This document shows positions 59,819 through 64,000 of a DNA stretch of 64,000 bases, one piece after another. The notes beneath the pieces were generated by a model. That model was not told the origin of the DNA and made no database searches. It worked only from the letters and a program-made list of their open reading frames with translations. Position numbers and translations under genes: made by a program. Position 1 is the stretch's first letter; every line of letters begins with the position of its first letter. This DNA is from Lactococcus ileimucosae (GTDB lineage: Bacteria; Bacillota; Bacilli; Lactobacillales; Streptococcaceae): the NCBI RefSeq assembly GCF_943193185.1, contig NZ_CALPDE010000002.1, forward strand, positions 1 through 64,000. Direction: 5' to 3'.

Positions 59819-61600
59819 ATGAATAACACGATTAAAGCAAAGCTGGAACTCTTACCAGACAGTCCCGGCTGCTATTTACATAAAGATAAAAATGGAACTG
59901 TTATCTATGTTGGGAAGGCGAAAAATCTGAAACATCGCGTGCGTTCCTATTTTCATGGTTCCCATAATACAAAGACGGAGCTTTTGGTTAGCGAGATTGA
60001 AGATTTAGAATGGATTGTGGTTGAGTCAAACATTGAGTCACTGGTTCTTGAAATCAACCTAATTCAACGCTACAAGCCCAAATATAACATCATGCTTAAG
60101 GATGATAAGTATTATCCTTTTTTGACGATTACAAATGAAAAATACCCACGCCTGATGATTACGCGCCGTGTCAAAAAGGACGGTGCCATGTATTTTGGAC
60201 CCTATCCAGATGTTAAAGCAGCCAATGAAGTCAAACGCCTCTTAGATCGTATCTTTCCTTTTCGAAAATGTGGTTTGCATGAAAAGAAAGTCTGCTTTTA
60301 CTATCATATCCATCAGTGCCTGTGTCCGGTTGTGAATCATGTGGATCCACAAGTCTATAAAGATATGGCTCAGGAGGTCAAGCGATTTTTGACAGGGGAT
60401 GATAAAGAGATTATCAATGAGCTCAAAGAAAAAATGTTTGCGGCTTCGGAAAAAATGGAGTTTGAACAAGCAGCAGAGTATCGTGATGTTATCAATTCTA
60501 TCGGCACTCTAAGAACAAAACAGCGCGTCATGAACCATGACTTAAAAGACCGGGATGTTTTTGGTTACTATGTGGATAAAGGTTGGATGTGTGTGCAGGT
60601 CTTCTTTGTGCGACAAGGAAAAATGATTCAACGTGATGTCAATATGTTTCCTTATTACAATGAAGCAGAAGATGATTTCTTAACTTACATCGGACAGTTC
60701 TATCAAGCGGCCGAACATATGGTGCCAAAAGAAATTTTGATTCCGTCAGAGATTGATGTGCAGTCGGTAGAAGCGGTGACCCATACGAAGGTTCTCAAAC
60801 CCAGCCGTGGTGAGAAGAAGCAGCTTGTTGCGATGGCGACTAAAAATGCACGGACTCAGTTACAATTGAAATTTGACCTCCTAGAAAAAGACCTGATTAA
60901 AACGCAAGGTGCTATCGAAAATCTCGGGAAAATCCTCAACATTCCAACTCCTGTCCGTATCGAATCTTTCGATAACTCTAATATTATGGGGACTTCGCCA
61001 GTATCGGCGATGGTTGTCTTTATTAACGGTAAGCCTTCAAAGAAGGATTACCGGAAATACAAGATTAAAACAGTTGAAGGTGCAGATGATTATGCTTCAA
61101 TGCGTGAAGTAATTACGCGCCGTTATAGCCGAGCCATGCGCGAAGGTACTGCTTTACCTGATTTGATTGCAATGGATGGTGGTGCAGGGCAAGTCAACGC
61201 AGCCAAGGCTATTTTGAAAGAAATAGGTTTAGATATTCCTGTGGCAGGGATGGCTAAAAACGATAAGCACCAAACCAGCGAGTTACTTTTTGGAGATCCT
61301 TTGGAAGTTGTACCATTGAGTCGACAATCGCAAGAATTCTTTCTTCTCCAGCGTATTCAAGATGAAGTTCACCGATTTGCCATTACTTTCCATCGGCAAG
61401 TCCGGGGGAAAAATACTTTTTCTTCAAAACTGGATGGTATTACGGGGCTTGGACCGAAACGTAAGCAAAAACTGATGACGACTTTCAAGTCGCTTAAGGC
61501 AATAGCCGAAGCAGATGTGGCTCAGGTTGCTGAAGCAGGTGTACCTTATGAAGTGGCTGAACGTGTCAAGGAAGTTTTGGGAAAAGAAAATCAACAATAA
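59819..61600 (+). CDS. uvrC: Excinuclease ABC subunit C
   Basis: 593 residues. GIY-YIG nuclease at the N-terminus ([24 protein letters not shown]), UVR motif binding UvrB (about 200-235), an RNase-H-like endonuclease in the C-terminal half ([29 protein letters not shown]) and a terminal helix-hairpin-helix pair. It makes both incisions in nucleotide excision repair. The start at 59819 is the family start; the absence of a ribosome binding site and the close -10 suggest a leaderless mRNA. Confidence 0.96.
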   Translation: MNNTIKAKLELLPDSPGCYLHKDKNGTVIYVGKAKNLKHRVRSYFHGSHNTKTELLVSEIEDLEWIVVESNIESLVLEINLIQRYKPKYNIMLKDDKYYPFLTITNEKYPRLMITRRVKKDGAMYFGPYPDVKAANEVKRLLDRIFPFRKCGLHEKKVCFYYHIHQCLCPVVNHVDPQVYKDMAQEVKRFLTGDDKEIINELKEKMFAASEKMEFEQAAEYRDVINSIGTLRTKQRVMNHDLKDRDVFGYYVDKGWMCVQVFFVRQGKMIQRDVNMFPYYNEAEDDFLTYIGQFYQAAEHMVPKEILIPSEIDVQSVEAVTHTKVLKPSRGEKKQLVAMATKNARTQLQLKFDLLEKDLIKTQGAIENLGKILNIPTPVRIESFDNSNIMGTSPVSAMVVFINGKPSKKDYRKYKIKTVEGADDYASMREVITRRYSRAMREGTALPDLIAMDGGAGQVNAAKAILKEIGLDIPVAGMAKNDKHQTSELLFGDPLEVVPLSRQSQEFFLLQRIQDEVHRFAITFHRQVRGKNTFSSKLDGITGLGPKRKQKLMTTFKSLKAIAEADVAQVAEAGVPYEVAERVKEVLGKENQQ

Positions 61601-61604
61601 ATTC

Positions 61605-61636
61605 AAAAAGCGAATCAAAAAACGATTTGCTTTTTT
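61605..61636 (+). terminator. Terminator of uvrC
   Basis: AAAAAGCGAATC pairs with GATTTGCTTTTT (one G-T pair) around an A-rich loop. Confidence 0.85.
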
Positions 61637-61697
61637 ATTTTTAGCACTTCCTTGCCTTGTACAAGGAGGTAAAACATACTGTTTTTGCCTGAAAACT

Positions 61698-61706
61698 TGT
61701 TATAAT
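61698..61706 (+). promoter_or_regulatory. Extended -10 promoter of mutY, leaderless arrangement
   Basis: TGTTATAAT ends 7 nt before the mutY ATG. No SD lies between. Confidence 0.6.
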
Positions 61707-61713
61707 AGAGTTT

Positions 61714-62787
61714 ATGAATAAAACCGAAATAGAAAAGTTCCAGCATGATTTGTTAGGATGGTACGCTATCCACAAAAAGCCTTTACCATGGCGTAAAAAC
61801 ACGCAGGCTTATTCTGTCTGGATTTCTGAAATTATGTCTCAGCAAACACAGGTTGAAACAGTTATGCCCTATTATCTCCGTTTTATGGAAAAATATCCAC
61901 AGATTGCGGACTTAGCAGAAGCTGATGATGATGAGCTGTTGAAACTTTGGGAAGGTTTAGGTTATTACTCACGGGCACGAAATTTAAAAATAGCCGCCCA
62001 GCAGGTAATGACAGAATTTCAAGGGGAATTTCCTGACAAGTTAGAAGATATTAAAAGTCTGCAAGGTATTGGTCCCTATACTGCAGCGGCCATTGCTTCG
62101 ATTGCTTTTGGCTTACCTGAACCCGCCATTGATGGAAATTTGATGCGCGTGACGAGTCGATTATTTGAGATTGATGCAGATATTTCGAAGGCTGCTTCTC
62201 GTAAAATATTTGATAAAAAGCTGAGAGAACTTATTTCAGAGGAAAATCCTGGAGATTTTAACCAAGCACTCATGGACATTGGTTCAATGGTATGTACGCC
62301 TAAAATTGCCAAATGCGAGATTTGTCCTTTAGCTGCCTATTGTCAAGCCAGACCTAAAGGCACGCAACTTAAGTATCCTGTCAAGAGTAAAAAGATAAAG
62401 CAGCAGCATATTTACTACAATGCTTATGCATTAAAAAATTCACAAGGTGAATACTACCTCCAAAGACGTCCGACAACAGGTTTACTTGCTAATATGTGGA
62501 CTTTTCCCATGCAAGAGATTTCCAAAGAAGAGTTTGATAATGAGGCGTTATTATTGCCCACCAATCTTCCAGATAGTATTTCACGTATGACAAAAGTCGG
62601 AGAAATCACTCATGTTTTTTCCCATTTGAAGTGGTTTGTTCAAATTATTGAGTGTATTCCAGAGGAAAATTTTGTTCTTCAAGAAGAAAAACTGAATGAA
62701 AATCAACTTTGGGTTAAGCTTTCCGACCTTTCTAAAGTAGCGCTACCGACACCACAGGTCAAAATGTTTAAGTTTTTTAAAGATTAG
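61714..62787 (+). CDS. mutY: A/G-specific adenine glycosylase
   Basis: 357 residues. Helix-hairpin-helix glycosylase with [14 protein letters not shown] and the catalytic Asp in [11 protein letters not shown]; the four-cysteine [4Fe-4S] loop is complete (C-x6-C-x2-C-x5-C in [17 protein letters not shown]). A C-terminal NUDIX-like domain recognises 8-oxoG. It removes A mispaired with 8-oxoG. The start matches the family; no ribosome binding site. Confidence 0.95.
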   Translation: MNKTEIEKFQHDLLGWYAIHKKPLPWRKNTQAYSVWISEIMSQQTQVETVMPYYLRFMEKYPQIADLAEADDDELLKLWEGLGYYSRARNLKIAAQQVMTEFQGEFPDKLEDIKSLQGIGPYTAAAIASIAFGLPEPAIDGNLMRVTSRLFEIDADISKAASRKIFDKKLRELISEENPGDFNQALMDIGSMVCTPKIAKCEICPLAAYCQARPKGTQLKYPVKSKKIKQQHIYYNAYALKNSQGEYYLQRRPTTGLLANMWTFPMQEISKEEFDNEALLLPTNLPDSISRMTKVGEITHVFSHLKWFVQIIECIPEENFVLQEEKLNENQLWVKLSDLSKVALPTPQVKMFKFFKD

Positions 62788-62821
62788 TTTTCCCCTGAGA
62801 AATGCAAACGTTTTACTTTTT

Positions 62822-62830
62822 TGGTATAAT
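62822..62830 (+). promoter_or_regulatory. Promoter of pepV
   Basis: TATAAT at 62825-62830 preceded by TGG (extended -10). The leader is about 60 nt and contains GGAGG before the ATG. Confidence 0.55.
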
Positions 62831-62896
62831 TATAGCAGTTTAGAAAAAAGATTTTTTGTGAGAGTGTTCGCAAAAGGTCGAAAAATGGAGGCACTC

Positions 62897-64000
62897 ATGA
62901 CAACTATTGATTTTACTGCAGAAGTAGAAAAGCGCAAAGACGCAATGCTTGAAGATTTGTTTGAACTTCTTCGTATTGATTCAGCAATGGATATGGACAA
63001 CGCGGATAAGGAGAACCCATTTGGTCCTGGACCTCGTAAAGCCCTTGACAAATTCTTGGAATTGGCTGAGCGTGACGGCTACCAAACTAAAAACTATGAC
63101 AACTACGTTGGTCACTTTGAATATGGTGAAGGCGATGAAGTTTTAGGTATCTTTGGTCACTTGGACGTTGTTCCTGCAGGTTCTGGCTGGGATTCAAACC
63201 CATTTGAACCTGAAATACGTAACGGGAACCTTTACGCACGTGGTGCTTCAGACGATAAAGGCCCAACTATGGCTTGTTACTATGGTTTGAAAATCTTGAA
63301 AGACCTTGGTGTCCCATTGTCTAAAAAAATCCGTTTCATCGTGGGTACAAACGAAGAAACAGGTTGGAAAGATATGGACTACTACTTCGAACACTGTGAA
63401 TTACCATTGCCAGATTTTGGATTCTCTCCAGATGCGGAATTCCCAATCATCAATGGTGAAAAAGGTAATGTTACAGAATACCTTCACTTTGACGGAAAAA
63501 ATGCTGGTCCTGTAGTACTCCACTCTTTCAAAGCTGGTTTAGCTGAAAACATGGTTCCAGAGTCTGCAACTGCAGTAATCTCAGGTGCGACAGACCTTCA
63601 AGCAAAATTGGAAGCTTTTGTTGCTGAAAATGCAGACAAAAACTTGCGCTTTGACCTTGAAGAAGCTGACGGTAAAGCAACAATAACAGTTTATGGTAAA
63701 TCTGCACACGGTGCAATGCCATTTAAAGGAATTAACGGTGCAACTTATCTTGCTAAATTCCTTAACCAATTTGACTTTGAAGCTGGTGCAGCTGCCTATA
63801 TCAAACTTGCTGCTGAAACATTGATCGATGACCACGAAGGTGAAAAATTAGGCACAGCCTATAATGACGAGCTTATGGGTGCAACTTCAATGAATGCAGG
63901 TGTTTGGAACTTTGACGAAAACGGTGAAGGTACGATTGCTCTCAACTTCCGTTTCCCACAAGGAACTGACCAACATAAAATCAAAGCAGTTCTTGAAGCT
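62897..64000 (+). CDS. pepV: Dipeptidase PepV, 3' end outside window
   Basis: 368 codons are open to the last base; the full enzyme is about 470 residues. ATG 62897 follows GGAGG. M20 metallopeptidase with HLDVVPAG (first zinc His and Asp region), the metal-bridging ASDDKGP, and the catalytic NEETGW, then the lid domain including [11 protein letters not shown]. It is a broad-specificity dipeptidase for peptide nutrition, including carnosine-like substrates. Confidence 0.95.
   Translation, partial: MTTIDFTAEVEKRKDAMLEDLFELLRIDSAMDMDNADKENPFGPGPRKALDKFLELAERDGYQTKNYDNYVGHFEYGEGDEVLGIFGHLDVVPAGSGWDSNPFEPEIRNGNLYARGASDDKGPTMACYYGLKILKDLGVPLSKKIRFIVGTNEETGWKDMDYYFEHCELPLPDFGFSPDAEFPIINGEKGNVTEYLHFDGKNAGPVVLHSFKAGLAENMVPESATAVISGATDLQAKLEAFVAENADKNLRFDLEEADGKATITVYGKSAHGAMPFKGINGATYLAKFLNQFDFEAGAAAYIKLAAETLIDDHEGEKLGTAYNDELMGATSMNAGVWNFDENGEGTIALNFRFPQGTDQHKIKAVLEA

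Noticed and set aside
1-64000. CRISPR arrays, tRNA/rRNA genes, insertion sequences, prophage genes
   Set aside because: None seen on reading both strands; the only long DNA repeats are the mosaic-gene copies and their upstream blocks.

Overview
The window looks like chromosome of a Lactococcus, most probably of the L. garvieae/petauri/formosensis group. This is inferred from gene content and order (accD-accA, metG, queT behind a preQ1-II riboswitch, ftsK-holA-gpsB-rnpB-rlmL-mapZ, divergent pepQ/ccpA, aroD, purB, uvrC, mutY, pepV), from frequent TTG starts, and from a moderate AT bias; no marker was searched. No rRNA, tRNA, CRISPR array, insertion sequence or prophage was recognised.

Layout. 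1-740: 3' end of a mosaic exported protein. 868-3442 (minus): a type VII secretion effector module with a WXG100 protein, a membrane-anchored immunity candidate, a lipase carrying an LXG-like helical tail, and two small helical partners. 3.7-6.6 kb: a polyprenyl-type glycosyltransferase and accDA. 6.8-8.4 kb: a complete paralogue of the mosaic protein. 8.5-12.3 kb: GlsB/YeaQ-like, ArsC/Spx-like, exonuclease III and metG. 12.6-14.7 kb: a second, partly decayed copy of the type VII lipase module. 15-19.5 kb: two SDR enzymes, a DUF2829 (Tad2-like) protein, riboswitch-queT, a HAD phosphatase and a universal stress protein. 19.9-33.6 kb: housekeeping core. 33.7-36.2 kb: ArsR-type repressor and a CadA/ZntA-like metal ATPase. 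36.3-38.0 kb: a third mosaic-protein copy with the same upstream region as the second. 38.2-45.5 kb: a nine-gene catabolic operon (BglG-type regulator, PRD protein, SFCGS protein, DUF4312, DUF4311, DUF4310, amidohydrolase, DgaE-like lyase, DgaF-like aldolase). 45.6-59.7 kb: a TetR-like regulator and a type II lanthipeptide cluster. 59.8-64 kb: uvrC, mutY and the start of pepV.

How genes work together. The lanthipeptide cluster encodes two precursors that resemble the enterococcal cytolysin subunits, a CylM-like synthetase, a peptidase-ABC exporter, a flavodoxin-like reductase, two small paralogous membrane proteins and several ABC components. It carries two lesions: an in-frame ochre codon in lanM and a frameshift in a permease gene. 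Both precursors end the six residues after the GS/GT site with Arg where cytolysin has Glu, and no CylA-like protease gene is present. The 38-45 kb operon looks like a complete route for an acylated amino-sugar acid, with a poorly described membrane system as its transporter and no recognisable kinase. The mosaic proteins share a SipW-type signal peptide, a conserved GC-rich body and divergent C-terminal ends; the two visible promoters contain a T12 run in the spacer, which could support phase variation. Several genes (uvrC, mutY, aroD and probably the HAD gene) have a -10 box 6-7 nt before the ATG and no ribosome binding site, as expected for leaderless mRNAs.
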